Shown: positions 53,733 through 63,803, counted from the first letter of the stretch. The stretch is DNA of 64,000 nt from Bryobacterales bacterium (GCA_022824585.1 JAJDZN010000153.1:1-64000), one strand, 5' to 3'. Program-made: numbers and translations. Notes: generated by a model not told the origin, from the letters alone.

Positions 53733-54986
53733 TCATTGTTCCGTGGCCGAGCGGTCGACTTCTTCCCCGTTCAGGTAGACGCTGACGAGGCGGCGAGTGT
53801 TCGTGATGTCGTCGAGCGGATTGGCGTTGAGCACCAAGAAGTCCGCGCGCTTGCCGACTTCGAGAGTGCCGGCGTCAGCGAGACCCAACAAAGCCGCTGA
53901 ATTACGAGTCGCGGCCACGATGACCTGAGCCGGAGTCATGCCGGCTGCCACCATGTCCTCCATCTCCACGTGCGGCGCCCATGGGGTGTTGCCGTCAGTT
54001 CCTAGCGCGATAGTGACACCCTCGGCGCTCAGTCGCGCCAAGTTCCTCGCTTGGATCGCGAAAACGGCCTGCGCGTCCGGGTCGTCGACAGACCCCGCTT
54101 GCAACTCTTCCAGCTCGTCCGGCGGGAGGGTGCCGCCCAGCCAGCTCAAGTCCGCCGCCACGCCTCGATTGGGGAGGTTTGGAACTAGGACGACGTCCGG
54201 ACGCTCTTTGAACAGCCCGATGATCTCTTCGTCTACGTCAGTGTCCCTCACGCCGTGAGCGAACGCGTCGATTCCGGCCCTCAACAATCCCTTGGTGTCT
54301 GCGAGAGCGAAAATATGGGCTGTGACGGGAATGTCGTGCCGATGGGCCTCGTCGATGATTGCGCCATATAGTTCCGGCGACAGCTTCTCGTATTGCCCAT
54401 CGCGGCTGTCGACCCAGATCTTGATAATGTCGACCTTCCGTGCCGCTTCATCCCGCACCGCCTGGCGGGCTTCGTCCTCCGTGCTCACCCAATAGGGGAT
54501 TTCCGAGCGCCCGGGTTCGGGCGAGGTAATCCCTACGCCAGCCGAACGAAAGCGGGCCGCGCCAGGGATTTCTTCCGCGCGGATCGACAGGTCGCGCGTA
54601 TCTCGCCCAAGACTCATCGCGGCGCTCACCCCGTATCGCGCTCGAGCCCGGAGGTCTTCGATCAACGCGTCGCGTTCCTGATTGAGGTGAGTGTGCGTGT
54701 CGATGATGGCGGGCATGACTGTCATCCCGGCCAAGTCCACGCGTTTCGCGCCTGGCCAACCGTCCATCTCGGCTGCTGGGCCGACCTCGACGAGCCGACC
54801 GCCATCGACTACCAAGGCAGCGTTCTCGACGGGCGGACTGCCGTCGCCAACGATCAGCCGTGCGCCCTCGAACACGACGGCGCTGGAAGCCGGGGGTGAC
54901 TCACATCCCTGGCTGGCGAGCAGGCCAAGCACCAACGGCAACGCAATCGCACCCGCTCGACTGAATCTCGGACTCTTCCCGAACAT
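53733..54986 (-). CDS. Secreted amidohydrolase, imidazolonepropionase-like
   Basis: 417 residues from the ATG at 54986 (GGGAGG site). A hydrophobic leader ending LLASQGC suggests a signal or lipoprotein peptide. The amidohydrolase barrel has the metal motif DTHTHLNQ, a candidate carboxylated Lys in VDIIKIWVD, His ligands in VTAHIFALAD and FAHGVRD, the catalytic Asp in GTDGNTPWAP, and the closing GKRADFLVLNANP. This group hydrolyses cyclic amides and dipeptide-like compounds. It lies 19 bases after the second amidohydrolase gene, so they form an operon. Confidence 0.85.
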   Translation of the reverse strand: MFGKSPRFSRAGAIALPLVLGLLASQGCESPPASSAVVFEGARLIVGDGSPPVENAALVVDGGRLVEVGPAAEMDGWPGAKRVDLAGMTVMPAIIDTHTHLNQERDALIEDLRARARYGVSAAMSLGRDTRDLSIRAEEIPGAARFRSAGVGITSPEPGRSEIPYWVSTEDEARQAVRDEAARKVDIIKIWVDSRDGQYEKLSPELYGAIIDEAHRHDIPVTAHIFALADTKGLLRAGIDAFAHGVRDTDVDEEIIGLFKERPDVVLVPNLPNRGVAADLSWLGGTLPPDELEELQAGSVDDPDAQAVFAIQARNLARLSAEGVTIALGTDGNTPWAPHVEMEDMVAAGMTPAQVIVAATRNSAALLGLADAGTLEVGKRADFLVLNANPLDDITNTRRLVSVYLNGEEVDRSATEQ

Positions 54987-55005
54987 GATCTTTGCCTCCC
55001 TTGAC

Positions 55006-56709
55006 TCAAACCTTGGAGTGAACGAGTTCTCCGCCCACAATGGTTCGCACAACCTCAATCTCCTTGATGCGATCCGGCTCGACCTCATGCGGGTCCTCGG
55101 CCAGGACGACAAAGTCCGCCAGCTTGCCGGCCTCGATCGATCCCTTCTGACTCTCTTCGAACGATGCATGGGCGCCATTGATCGTGCATACCCGTAACGC
55201 CTCGTCGACGCTGATGCGCTGGTTCGGGCCCCACTCGCGGCCTTGCATGTCCTTGCGCGTGACCATGCTCTGGATCGCCATCATCGGTTCATACGGTCCC
55301 GGCGTGTAGTCGGAGGCCCCGGCTACGGCGATCCCGTAATCGAGAAACCAACGGTGGGCGAACATCGAGCGCATCTTCTCCTCGCCGTACTCGACCCACT
55401 TGTTCCCGTGGTAGTGCACGTAGGTGTAGAACGGCGTCGGAATCACGCCGAGCTCTTTGATGCGCCGAAGCAATGGTGGGTTGACCAGCGAGCAGTGCTC
55501 GATTCGATAGCGGGGGTGCTGCCTCGCGGACGCTTGCTGGACGCGCTCGTATGCGTTCAGAACCATGTCGATGGTCACGTCACCGTTGGCGTGGATCGCG
55601 ACCTGGAAGCCGTGGCGGTCTGCGTCGTTGACGGCCTCGTCGATCTCTTCTTGCGACATCGTCAAGATTCCGAAATCGTCTGGACGGCCCTCGAACGGAG
55701 TGCTCATTCGCATAGTGCGCTCAGAAGCGGAGCCGTCAGCGACGTACTTGACGGCACCGATGCGCAGGCGGTCGTCGCCAAATCCGGTTGAGACGCCGGC
55801 CTGCTTGAGGCCCCGGAACAACGCGCTGCCGCCGGAGGGGAACAGGTACGTGCGGAATCGGAGTTCCCCGGCATCGTACGCGTCTTCGTAGGCGATCAAG
55901 GCATCAGTTCCGCCCCCGGTCTGGTGAACGGACGTGAGCCCGGCCGCCGTCATCAACTCGGAGATCAGCTTCACTCCCGCCCGGCGTTGCTCCCGAGTGC
56001 TGCCCGACGGAATGAGCCTACGAAGTGGGGCTCTCGCGTGCTCGGCGACAAGCCCGGTTAGCTCGCCAGACTCGCGATAGAACCTGCCTCCTTGCGGGTC
56101 CGGAGTCTGTGCGGTAATTCCAGCAAGCTGGAAAGCCTTGCTGTTGTAGACCGCCGTATGCCCACCGCGGTGGCGGACCTCGACCGGATGGTCGGGGGCG
56201 ATCACGTCGAGGTCACGACGGTTGATGGGGCGCCCCTCGTCAAGCTTCGTATCGTCGTACTTGAAGCCGACCACCCATTCACCTGGCGGGGTGGTCTCAA
56301 CCCGCTTCCGCAGGGCCGCTTGGATCGCCTTCACGCTGCGAAGGTCGACGTTTACTTGCAGAAGCTCATCAACGCCCGCCCCGGAAGGGTGCGAGTGGGC
56401 ATCGATGAAGCCCGGCGTGACAGTCATCCCTTCGGCGTCGATCACCGTGGTGTTGGCGCCGGCGATAGGACGGATGTCGTCGGTCCGGCCTACAGCAACG
56501 AATCGTGACCCTTTGACTGCAAGCGCCTCCGCGCGAGGCTGAGTCTCGTCCACTGTGAAGATCCGCGCATTGTGCAGTACGAGATCGGGTGCGGCAGAGC
56601 CGTCTGCCAACGACCCGCGCGAGCCCCATTGACAGCCCTGAGAGCAAACAGCGCCCGCCAACCCCACAGATTGGAGCAATTCCCTGCGGGTGTGAAGAAT
56701 CTGCTGCAT
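55006..56709 (-). CDS. YtcJ-like metal-dependent amidohydrolase, exported
   Basis: 567 residues from the ATG at 56709. An Arg-Arg pair followed by a hydrophobic stretch (TRRELLQSVGLAGAVCSQGC) looks like a Tat or lipoprotein signal. Barrel motifs are PGFIDAHSHPSG, VGFKYDDTKL, RGGHTAVYNSKA, AIHANGD, YRIEHCSLV and GASDYTPGPY. YtcJ/Nfd-type enzymes hydrolyse exocyclic amide bonds of bulky substrates. First gene of an operon with the smaller amidohydrolase. Confidence 0.85.
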   Translation of the reverse strand: MQQILHTRRELLQSVGLAGAVCSQGCQWGSRGSLADGSAAPDLVLHNARIFTVDETQPRAEALAVKGSRFVAVGRTDDIRPIAGANTTVIDAEGMTVTPGFIDAHSHPSGAGVDELLQVNVDLRSVKAIQAALRKRVETTPPGEWVVGFKYDDTKLDEGRPINRRDLDVIAPDHPVEVRHRGGHTAVYNSKAFQLAGITAQTPDPQGGRFYRESGELTGLVAEHARAPLRRLIPSGSTREQRRAGVKLISELMTAAGLTSVHQTGGGTDALIAYEDAYDAGELRFRTYLFPSGGSALFRGLKQAGVSTGFGDDRLRIGAVKYVADGSASERTMRMSTPFEGRPDDFGILTMSQEEIDEAVNDADRHGFQVAIHANGDVTIDMVLNAYERVQQASARQHPRYRIEHCSLVNPPLLRRIKELGVIPTPFYTYVHYHGNKWVEYGEEKMRSMFAHRWFLDYGIAVAGASDYTPGPYEPMMAIQSMVTRKDMQGREWGPNQRISVDEALRVCTINGAHASFEESQKGSIEAGKLADFVVLAEDPHEVEPDRIKEIEVVRTIVGGELVHSKV

Positions 56710-57292
56710 CGCTTGGACGGCTCGATTGTAAGTCCTGCACCCGCTTGCAAGGGACCTAAGGACCGCGCTGAGGGGGCGCAAGCTCCAGATCGGCGCCCGG
56801 TACGTCTCCTATTCCTGGGATTCGTTGCAAGAGCCTCGCGAAACCGGGAGGTTGTTGTTCTCAGCCCAGCAGCTACGTCGACTGCAGCGAAGCTACCAAT
56901 CGGGGGTTCGAAGCTGATCTGCGTTGTTGAGCCGCTCCCCTGGATTCTTCGCGGCGTCGGGGCCGCGCTCATCACGACACAGCGATCGGCGATTGAGGAT
57001 CAGGGCAAGTCGAGAACTGACACTGGACTGGCTGCCGGAAGGGTCTTGGAGCCGAATTTGACCGGATCGCTTGTCCATTGGACACAACGCTTCCGTCTTC
57101 GGTGGCAGCCTTTCCGGCAGGAGGTTCGAGCCCGAATGGCCCAAGAGAACGAGGCCTGAGCACGATTCGGCGTCGATGCGATAGCGTCGGGCAATATCCC
57201 TAATCGGCACCCAAACTTCCATCTCGAACGCATCATCCGGCCAAGTTCTGGCGTTGCGGGAGCGCGTGAGCCGCTGGGCCAAAATGGAGTAG
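56710..57292. other. Divergent intergenic region without a convincing gene
   Basis: About 580 bases between the YtcJ-like gene (minus) and the CrtC/AttH-like gene (plus). A minus-strand frame of 129 codons (56893-57282) and overlapping plus-strand frames are open, but none shows a recognisable motif and the composition changes along them. Promoters of both flanking genes should lie here. Confidence 0.35.
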
Positions 57293-58399
57293 ATGCAGTC
57301 TGCCGGGTTGATCGCGGGAGCCGCGCTATTCGCGATCTTCGCGGTGGCGGGCCTCGCTTCCGAGCTAGCTACGCCGGGCTACCAATACCAATTCCCCCGC
57401 GACCACTTTGAACACCCGAACTTCGCAATGGAATGGTGGTACTACACCGGCAACCTGGCGGATGCCGGGGGTCGCAAGTTCGGCTTCGAACTGACGTTCT
57501 TCAGGGCGGCCTCCGGGCGCGAGGAAGCCGCGAGCACCGCTTGGGACCTGAATCAGGTCTACGTAGCGCACTTCGCAGTGACAGACATTGCGGGCCAGCG
57601 CCTGATCCATCGGGAGCGTGCCAACCGCAGCGGCCCGGGCTTGGCCGGCGCGTCTGCAGCGACGGGCACAATCTGGAACGGGAACTGGAGCGTGAAATTC
57701 CTGCTAGGCGATACCGCTACGCCAGCGCAGAAACTGCAGGCTTGGGACGAGGCGGTTTCTTTGGAGCTGTTGCTGGAGCCAGCCAAGGCGCATGTGATCC
57801 ACGGCGAGGACGGCATTAGCCGGAAGGGCGGGGAAGACGGTCAAGCCTCGCACTATGTGTCGTTCACCCGTATGCGTACGTCCGGCACCCTCACGATCGG
57901 GGGCACTGTCCACGAAGTGCAGGGTCTGTCCTGGATGGACCACGAGTTTTTCAGCGAGTACATGGCTTCCGGTGCAGTCGGATGGGATTGGCTGAGCATT
58001 CAACTCGACGATCAGACCGACCTGATGATCGCCGGCATAAGACTGTCGAACGGAGAGTACAGTCCGTATTCCCACGGAACGCTCGTCGATCCGCAGGGCC
58101 TGGCGACGCGGCTGGCCTCGGACGACATCCTGCTCGCTCCCGGACGCATCTGGCAGAGCGACGAAACCGGGGCGAAATACCCTGTGGAATGGTCGCTTCG
58201 GATCCCTCGAGCCGGACTGAGTCTCGACGTGCACCCGTTGCACGACGCCCAAGAGATCGTGAGCCGGTCCGCCGGATTGCCGACTTACTGGGAAGGTCCC
58301 GTGGTGTATTCCGGCAGTCGGTCCGGGACTCCGGTCAACGGTGGCGGATACCTGGAAATGACCGGCTATGATGGGGCGATCGCCTTCGGCGTCGAATAG
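57293..58399 (+). CDS. Secreted lipocalin-like protein (CrtC/AttH family)
   Basis: 368 residues with a signal peptide ending near GLASE. The family signature HPNFAMEWWYYTGNL is at about residues 43-57, followed by GFELTFFRAA, YVAHFAVTDIAG, the central ASHYVSFTRMRTSGTL, LSWMDHEFFSEYM and GWDWLSIQLDD. Two lipocalin-like barrels are expected. Relatives include carotenoid 1,2-hydratase and hydrolases of unknown substrate; no carotenoid genes are nearby, so that activity is not assumed. Confidence 0.82.
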   Translation: MQSAGLIAGAALFAIFAVAGLASELATPGYQYQFPRDHFEHPNFAMEWWYYTGNLADAGGRKFGFELTFFRAASGREEAASTAWDLNQVYVAHFAVTDIAGQRLIHRERANRSGPGLAGASAATGTIWNGNWSVKFLLGDTATPAQKLQAWDEAVSLELLLEPAKAHVIHGEDGISRKGGEDGQASHYVSFTRMRTSGTLTIGGTVHEVQGLSWMDHEFFSEYMASGAVGWDWLSIQLDDQTDLMIAGIRLSNGEYSPYSHGTLVDPQGLATRLASDDILLAPGRIWQSDETGAKYPVEWSLRIPRAGLSLDVHPLHDAQEIVSRSAGLPTYWEGPVVYSGSRSGTPVNGGGYLEMTGYDGAIAFGVE

Positions 58400-58474
58400 G
58401 GTACGGTTGCCGCAGCGATCGCCGTGGCCCGAGATTGCCGCGGCGGCGCCACGATCAATCAGGCAGACCCAATA

Positions 58475-58491
58475 GCGGCCGGAACGGCCGC
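58475..58491. terminator. Hairpin between convergent genes
   Basis: GCGGCCG / CGGCCGC, a 7-bp GC stem with a 3-base loop, midway between the convergent CrtC/AttH-like and PIG-L genes. No T-run; may act as a Rho-assisted or transcript-end structure. Confidence 0.35.
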
Positions 58492-58534
58492 GCTGCTTCG
58501 AACCGCTTGCGGCCGCCAGCACAGGACCGCGGGA

Positions 58535-61282
58535 TCAGCGGCCGAGCGACAGGACATTGGCGAAGATGCGATACGCTCCAGGGACGCTATACGGGAGCTG
58601 CCGGTGTACCGCATAGGCAAAATAGGTGTAGTGGCCCTTGCCGAACGGGGCCGTTAGCCATCCTCCGCTTTGGGGCTCCTGCCCCTTGTCCTGAGTCTCG
58701 ATGAGGGGCACGTACGCACTGTCCCACTCAGAAAAGAACTTGGAGCCTCGCTGTTCAACCCAGTCGTCGAAATCCTCTGCCACGATCTTGTTGGGTCGCT
58801 GGAACACTGTATGGTCGGGAGCCAGGATGCGGACAGGCGAGTTCTCCTCGGAGACCTCCTCGGCGCGGCGCGGGAGATCGGCCGGGAAGGCGGCCCACTT
58901 GGCGGGAACGAATTCCTGCGTCTGGTAGAGGATGACCAGGTTCCCGCCAGCGCGAGCATAGTCGAGCAGCCGCTGGTTGTAGTTGATCAGGTCCGGGCGC
59001 ACGGCATAGGCCCGCGTGCCCACCACGATCGCTCCATAGGCGCCCAGGTCTCCTGTGGCCAGTTCGTCGCTGCCCAGTAAGGTGACCTCGGCGCCCATCT
59101 GTTCAATTCCGCTTGGAACCTCGTCTCCGACGCCCATCACGTACCCGACCTGCATGGGGGAAGCGATCCGGACATCGACGCCTCGGACACGCGTCACTGA
59201 ATCCCGGTAAATGTACCGAATGTCGTAGTCCCTGTGTCGGATCGCTTGGTATCCCTGGCGGTATTCCTGGCCTCCCGCCCGGGCAACCGCCTGCAGATCG
59301 TACGCACCCTCGCGCAGCCGGGGCGCATTGACCGAGAAGCTGAAGTTCCGGCGAGCGTTCGCTTGCGAGAACTCGAAGTCGTGCTTGCCTGGCTCGGCCG
59401 TCCATCCCTCCGGCAAATCCAGCGAAAGCTCGCCCTCGATGCCACCGCTCTGGTTATTGATCAGCTCCACTTGCACCGATACGGCGTTCCGGCGCGAGCC
59501 GAGCGGAACGATCAGATTGGCCGGGGACACGTTCACCGCGAGTGCCGGAACGACCTTCAGCTCCCGGAATTCGTATCCGTACGGAAGGTTCGCTTCCCGG
59601 CGATACACGACGGCGCTTGCGCGTACTGACTGGCCGCCGATGGTGTAGTCGAGTGCTGCCGTGAGGGCAGGCGCGCGCCCTGCGAGGTGCAAGTATTCCG
59701 GATCCCGGACGGTGTAGCGGCTGTCATGGATCGATTCTCGCCGGAAGTAGCGCCTCGAAAGGTCCACGTCTCGAGGTGCCTCGACAGTGAACAGGGCTGC
59801 AAGCCTTTCGCCTGAATGGAATGCGGTGCCGGATTGGGAATCCCCTTCGACCCCCCATTCACCCGCGCCTTCGATCGAGATTCCCTGGGTCTCTATCGGA
59901 AGGCTGCTGGGGTTGACCACCGAAACTTCCACGTGAAAGCGCTGGCCCGGAACAGCGGGCCCCATGGTGGCGAGAGGCGCGAACGGCGAATCCGGCGCTC
60001 CGGAATCGGGCGGTGAGGAAACGGCTCGGAACTGAAGTCCGAGAGCAGTGTTGATGGCGTCCTGGAACTGGCGCTGCTTGATTGCCAGCAGGAAGAGTGC
60101 CTCGTCCTGGCCTTGGGACAGGCGCATCGCCTCGCGCGTCGCGCTCAGGCCCTGCACCAAGAACGGCACGACCGCAGCTGGATTGCGCACGCTGTATGCC
60201 GCGACGGCATCATCGACGTTGCTTTCGATCTGCGAGAGCATCTCCGAAACACCCTCGGGGGGCTCGACACCCAATAGTTCATAGATCCCCGCGACAGACG
60301 TATCGATCCCTGCGAAGAACCCAGTTTCCCGCTCGGGAGCGTCCACTTGGCTGCGCACTCTCTCGAAGTATTGGCGGTGTTCTCCTGAACGCTCGCGCCG
60401 ACGGCCGCTGACTTGAGACCGCTGGAAGCTCAGTCCTAGGGCCGCGAACTCTTCGTAGCTCTCTCCAAGCCACGGGCTGAACGTCCCGGTATTGACGTCG
60501 ACATTCCAGCGGTGATCGGGAGGCTCGATGCTGCGGCCCGATGGGCGCCTCGAATGGAGATTGCTTCGATATAGCTTCAGTGGCTGCCATGGCCTGAGTC
60601 CCTCCGCGCGGATCTGATCCGGGAACCGGTCCGGATCGCCCGCTGCCTCGAACGCTTCCTGGGTCACGACTCCTGAAGTCTCGTGGTTGCCGTGTCCGTC
60701 TCTCGGGCCGCCGTAGAAGCGCGAGACGAGGACCAGGGGGCGATTGATCCGAATCACGCGCACGACATCCCGCAGGACGTTCTCTCGCCCCCATTGGCGG
60801 AGCGCCTCGTCGAGGTTCTTGGAGTAGCCGTAGTCGATCAGCGTGGTGAAGTACTGATCATCTAGGCCGTAGTAGCGACCGGAAACGAGCAATTCCTCTG
60901 TTCGAATCAGGCCCAATCCGTCGAACAGCTCAGAACCGATGGCATTGGCGCCAGCCTCGCCGCGATTGAGCGTTAAGAGCGAAGTCCGCACGCCCTCGCC
61001 GCGGCCGAGGTACGTCAGGGTCCCTCCCTGCTCGTCATCAGGATGAGCGGCCGTGTAAAGGACGCTGGCCGTGGTCTGCAGCTTCATCATCTGCTGCCAC
61101 AGGCCCGAAGCGCCCCGGTCCACGGAGAGGGCGTGGGGGCCGGTTCTAGATTCTGACAGGGTCAGAACCCGGTCCAGGCCGGATCCGGTCTGGGCGATCC
61201 CAGGCTGCGTCGATCCAGCCCAGAAGCAGGCCGCGGCCAACCCTGGGAGCGCCAGGGTATGGATACGAAGCCGAAGTCGCAT
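58535..61282 (-). CDS. Large secreted PIG-L family deacetylase
   Basis: 915 residues from the ATG at 61282 (GAGGAAAA upstream); signal peptide ends near GIAQT. The LmbE/PIG-L zinc motif AHPDDE has H80, D82 and D83, and the third ligand lies in DGHGNHETSG. After the catalytic domain (about 60-300) come a helical segment, two or three beta-sandwich domains (NEW3-like, ALAVNVSPANLIVPLGS and the following repeats) and a C-terminal alpha/beta region with VGTRAYAVRPDLINYNQRL that resembles a glutamine-amidotransferase-like fold. It deacetylates N-acetylated sugars or conjugates outside the cytoplasm; simple PIG-L proteins have about 250 residues. Confidence 0.85.
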   Translation of the reverse strand: MRLRLRIHTLALPGLAAACFWAGSTQPGIAQTGSGLDRVLTLSESRTGPHALSVDRGASGLWQQMMKLQTTASVLYTAAHPDDEQGGTLTYLGRGEGVRTSLLTLNRGEAGANAIGSELFDGLGLIRTEELLVSGRYYGLDDQYFTTLIDYGYSKNLDEALRQWGRENVLRDVVRVIRINRPLVLVSRFYGGPRDGHGNHETSGVVTQEAFEAAGDPDRFPDQIRAEGLRPWQPLKLYRSNLHSRRPSGRSIEPPDHRWNVDVNTGTFSPWLGESYEEFAALGLSFQRSQVSGRRRERSGEHRQYFERVRSQVDAPERETGFFAGIDTSVAGIYELLGVEPPEGVSEMLSQIESNVDDAVAAYSVRNPAAVVPFLVQGLSATREAMRLSQGQDEALFLLAIKQRQFQDAINTALGLQFRAVSSPPDSGAPDSPFAPLATMGPAVPGQRFHVEVSVVNPSSLPIETQGISIEGAGEWGVEGDSQSGTAFHSGERLAALFTVEAPRDVDLSRRYFRRESIHDSRYTVRDPEYLHLAGRAPALTAALDYTIGGQSVRASAVVYRREANLPYGYEFRELKVVPALAVNVSPANLIVPLGSRRNAVSVQVELINNQSGGIEGELSLDLPEGWTAEPGKHDFEFSQANARRNFSFSVNAPRLREGAYDLQAVARAGGQEYRQGYQAIRHRDYDIRYIYRDSVTRVRGVDVRIASPMQVGYVMGVGDEVPSGIEQMGAEVTLLGSDELATGDLGAYGAIVVGTRAYAVRPDLINYNQRLLDYARAGGNLVILYQTQEFVPAKWAAFPADLPRRAEEVSEENSPVRILAPDHTVFQRPNKIVAEDFDDWVEQRGSKFFSEWDSAYVPLIETQDKGQEPQSGGWLTAPFGKGHYTYFAYAVHRQLPYSVPGAYRIFANVLSLGR

Positions 61283-61461
61283 GGTATTTTCCTCGAACTC
61301 AGACCGACGGACGAATTCCCGCACGGCGCATTCAGTCTAGGCCCGGAATCCCGCCCCGTCCAGTCGCCCGCAGCGCTTTCGCCAGAGAGGGATTCGGGGC
61401 CCGCTCCGCCTCCCGATCCAATGCCGGTGGCGGGTATTCGGAGCCGTGCAACGTGCTCGGA

Positions 61462-62832
61462 CTAGGCCAGATGGTCCAGCAACGGAGCATGGGCTCGCTG
61501 GTACTCGAGCACCAGCTTCTCCGCGAGCTCGCGGCGCTCCACCAAGGGATTGGCGAAGAGCGCTTCGATGGCTAGGGAGCGCGAGCCCTCCAACGCAGCC
61601 TCCACGGTGATGCGCTCGAATTCCTTGACCCGAAACAGCAGGTCCCGGATCTGGTCGGGCAGGCGCCCGGCAGCGAGAGGTCGAGCGCCGTTGGCGCTTA
61701 TGGCGCAGGGTACTTCCACGGCAGTCGCACTATCGAGGTCCTGTATGGCCCCTTGATTTGCCACGTCGACAGGCATGACCCTCGCCTGATTGTTGTGGAT
61801 CGCACCAATGACATCGAGCGCGATCCGCTCGTAGCCCGCCGCGCTCTGGTACAGATTCGCCCGGGCCTCGTCAACGCGGCCCGCTTCGAATGATCCGCCT
61901 GTTTCGATCGCCATGTAGGAGGCGTTGCGGCGTGCGAGATAGAGGTCGTACGCCGCAAGGATTTTCCGCTCGTCTTGGCGGGCCTCGGCGACCGACTGCA
62001 TGAGAGGGCCCTCGAGTTCCCGGATAAGCCCCCCGCGGGTGTTTCCGGCCGCCACGGTCCTGCGGAATGCCTCTTGGGTGGAGTAGTAGTAGAAGAGGTA
62101 CTCGGTAGGGAGAAGGCGCAAGGTTCGGAGGAACGATTTCGAGAACAGACGAAGGGGGTACGCCCGGTCCAACGCCTCGTCGGATGCCATCAGATCCTGC
62201 AACACGTCCCGGCCGTGCACCAGAACCGCCCGAATCCAGCCCAGGTGATTCAGCCCGAGGTAGTCGAAGGATGCCGCTTCAAGCGGAACCTCCAGCGCTT
62301 CGGCCACATGGAGGAATTGCTCCCGCGGCGTGTCGCAGACTCCGATGCAACGGGCCGCAATCCCTTCGCGGATGAAGGCCTCGGCCATGATCCCGACGGG
62401 ATTCGTGAAATTGATCATCCACGCCTGCGGCGCGCGCTCGGCCACTCGTCGGCCATAGTCCACAAGGACGGGAATCGTTCGCAGGGCGAGGGCAAACCCT
62501 CCGGGGCCGACGGTTTCCTGCCCGGGGAGGCCGTGCTCGAGCGCGATCTGCTCGTCGCGGACGCGCCCGCTGATTCCCCCCACCCGGATGCTGGAGACGA
62601 CGAACGAGCACCCTTCGAGCGCTTCGTCCAATGACCGCGGCAGCGACACGCGAAGCTTGCCGCCGGAGCGTCGCGCCATGGCTTGGGAGATGCGTGCGAT
62701 AGCCGCAGCTCGTTCCCTGTTGGTGTCGAACAGCGACAGCTCGTCGACTGCGATGCCCGTTCCTTCGCGGAAGAGGCCGTTGGTCACGAGCGGGACCCTT
62801 ACCCCGGCCCCTCCGATGATCGTAAGTTTCAT
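61462..62832 (-). CDS. NAD+-dependent glycoside hydrolase family 4 enzyme
   Basis: 456 residues. The N-terminal Rossmann start KLTIIGGAGVRVPLV, SSIRVGGISGRVRDEQIALEHGLPGQETVGPGG, INFTNPVGIMAEA, GVCDTPRE and FDYLGLNHLGW are all GH4 signatures; the Cys in GVCD and the His in LNHLGW coordinate the metal. GH4 enzymes cleave alpha- or beta-glycosides by a redox mechanism; GVCD rather than GVCN and the sequence around it are typical of the 6-phospho-beta-glucosidase or alpha-galactosidase groups, but I cannot choose between them. The start overlaps the kinase stop (ATGA). Confidence 0.92.
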   Translation of the reverse strand: MKLTIIGGAGVRVPLVTNGLFREGTGIAVDELSLFDTNRERAAAIARISQAMARRSGGKLRVSLPRSLDEALEGCSFVVSSIRVGGISGRVRDEQIALEHGLPGQETVGPGGFALALRTIPVLVDYGRRVAERAPQAWMINFTNPVGIMAEAFIREGIAARCIGVCDTPREQFLHVAEALEVPLEAASFDYLGLNHLGWIRAVLVHGRDVLQDLMASDEALDRAYPLRLFSKSFLRTLRLLPTEYLFYYYSTQEAFRRTVAAGNTRGGLIRELEGPLMQSVAEARQDERKILAAYDLYLARRNASYMAIETGGSFEAGRVDEARANLYQSAAGYERIALDVIGAIHNNQARVMPVDVANQGAIQDLDSATAVEVPCAISANGARPLAAGRLPDQIRDLLFRVKEFERITVEAALEGSRSLAIEALFANPLVERRELAEKLVLEYQRAHAPLLDHLA

Positions 62833-63803
62833 TCGTCTTCGGTTCCAGCAACCCGCTGACGCTCAAGCCCCTGGATCTGTTGGTCGAATTCCGACCGGCT
62901 CGGCAGTGCATTCACGCCGCCCGGCAAGCGGGTCGACAGTCCGCCGCAGACGTTTCCTGCGAGAAGAGCCTCTTCCACAGACTTGCGCGCCATCCACGCG
63001 TGCAGGAACCCTCCGTTAAATGCATCGCCTGCCCCCGTGCTCTCGACCGCATTGACATTGATCGCTTCCGTGCAGATGGGTGGCGATGCGTTCCGTGACG
63101 CCAGCGCACCCGCCGCTCCCTGCTTGATGACCACAGTGTTGTCCGCATGGGAGAAATAGGCCAGCGCCTCCCGCGCCGATCCCGCACCTGCGTACTTGCA
63201 TGCCTCCATCTCGTTCAAGAACACCACGTCCAGTTCCCGGCAAAGGTCGCGGAAGGCCAGAGAGTGACCAGCCGCTGGATCCCAGCCGAGGTCCCAAGAA
63301 ACCGTCGATCCGCCGCCCCGGAGTCGGCGGACCGCGCTGCGGACCGCGCTCCACGAGCTGGGCGTCAGCGCGAAATGGATGTGCCCGGAGCGTCCCATGC
63401 GATTGAGGATCCGTTCTTCGAGCAGGTGCTGCTCCACGGCTCGGCTGGCTCCGGGATAGGTCAGGAAGTAGCGATCCTCCCGCGTCGAGACTGCCACTGT
63501 GACCCCGCAAGTGAGATCCGGTCGAATCTGGGACAAGGAGCAGGACACACCGGAAGCCTCAAGCCGAATCCGAGCTTCTCCGTCCAAGACGGAGGAGCCC
63601 CAAACCGTGACCAGTTCTGTCGGTCGCCCGAGGCGAGCCGCCGCGGTGGCGGTAATCGCGGCGCCACCGCCGATCGAGATCGCGAAATCGTCGGTCTTGA
63701 CTTCCTGGCCCAAGCTCGGAAGTGCTTCCAGATCCGAGAAGATCAGATCCGTGAAGAATTCTCCCGCGCATACCAGGCGGTCAGGATTAGCGGCGCCTGT
63801 CAT
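62829..63803 (-). CDS. PfkB-family carbohydrate or nucleoside kinase
   Basis: 324 residues. The N-terminal GEFFTDLIF segment, the Gly-rich ISIGGGAAITATAAARLG and the C-terminal PfkB signature STGAGDAFNGGFLHAW with catalytic Asp260 define a ribokinase-fold sugar kinase. It would phosphorylate the sugar or nucleoside released or handled by the GH4 enzyme encoded with it. Both ends overlap neighbours: the start overlaps the TPR-protein stop by 17 bases and the stop overlaps the GH4 start. Confidence 0.88.
   Translation of the reverse strand: MTGAANPDRLVCAGEFFTDLIFSDLEALPSLGQEVKTDDFAISIGGGAAITATAAARLGRPTELVTVWGSSVLDGEARIRLEASGVSCSLSQIRPDLTCGVTVAVSTREDRYFLTYPGASRAVEQHLLEERILNRMGRSGHIHFALTPSSWSAVRSAVRRLRGGGSTVSWDLGWDPAAGHSLAFRDLCRELDVVFLNEMEACKYAGAGSAREALAYFSHADNTVVIKQGAAGALASRNASPPICTEAINVNAVESTGAGDAFNGGFLHAWMARKSVEEALLAGNVCGGLSTRLPGGVNALPSRSEFDQQIQGLERQRVAGTEDE

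Noticed and set aside
56893..57282. 129-codon minus-strand frame between divergent genes
   Set aside because: No motif, no known family, and composition changes along it; competing frames on the other strand are equally long.
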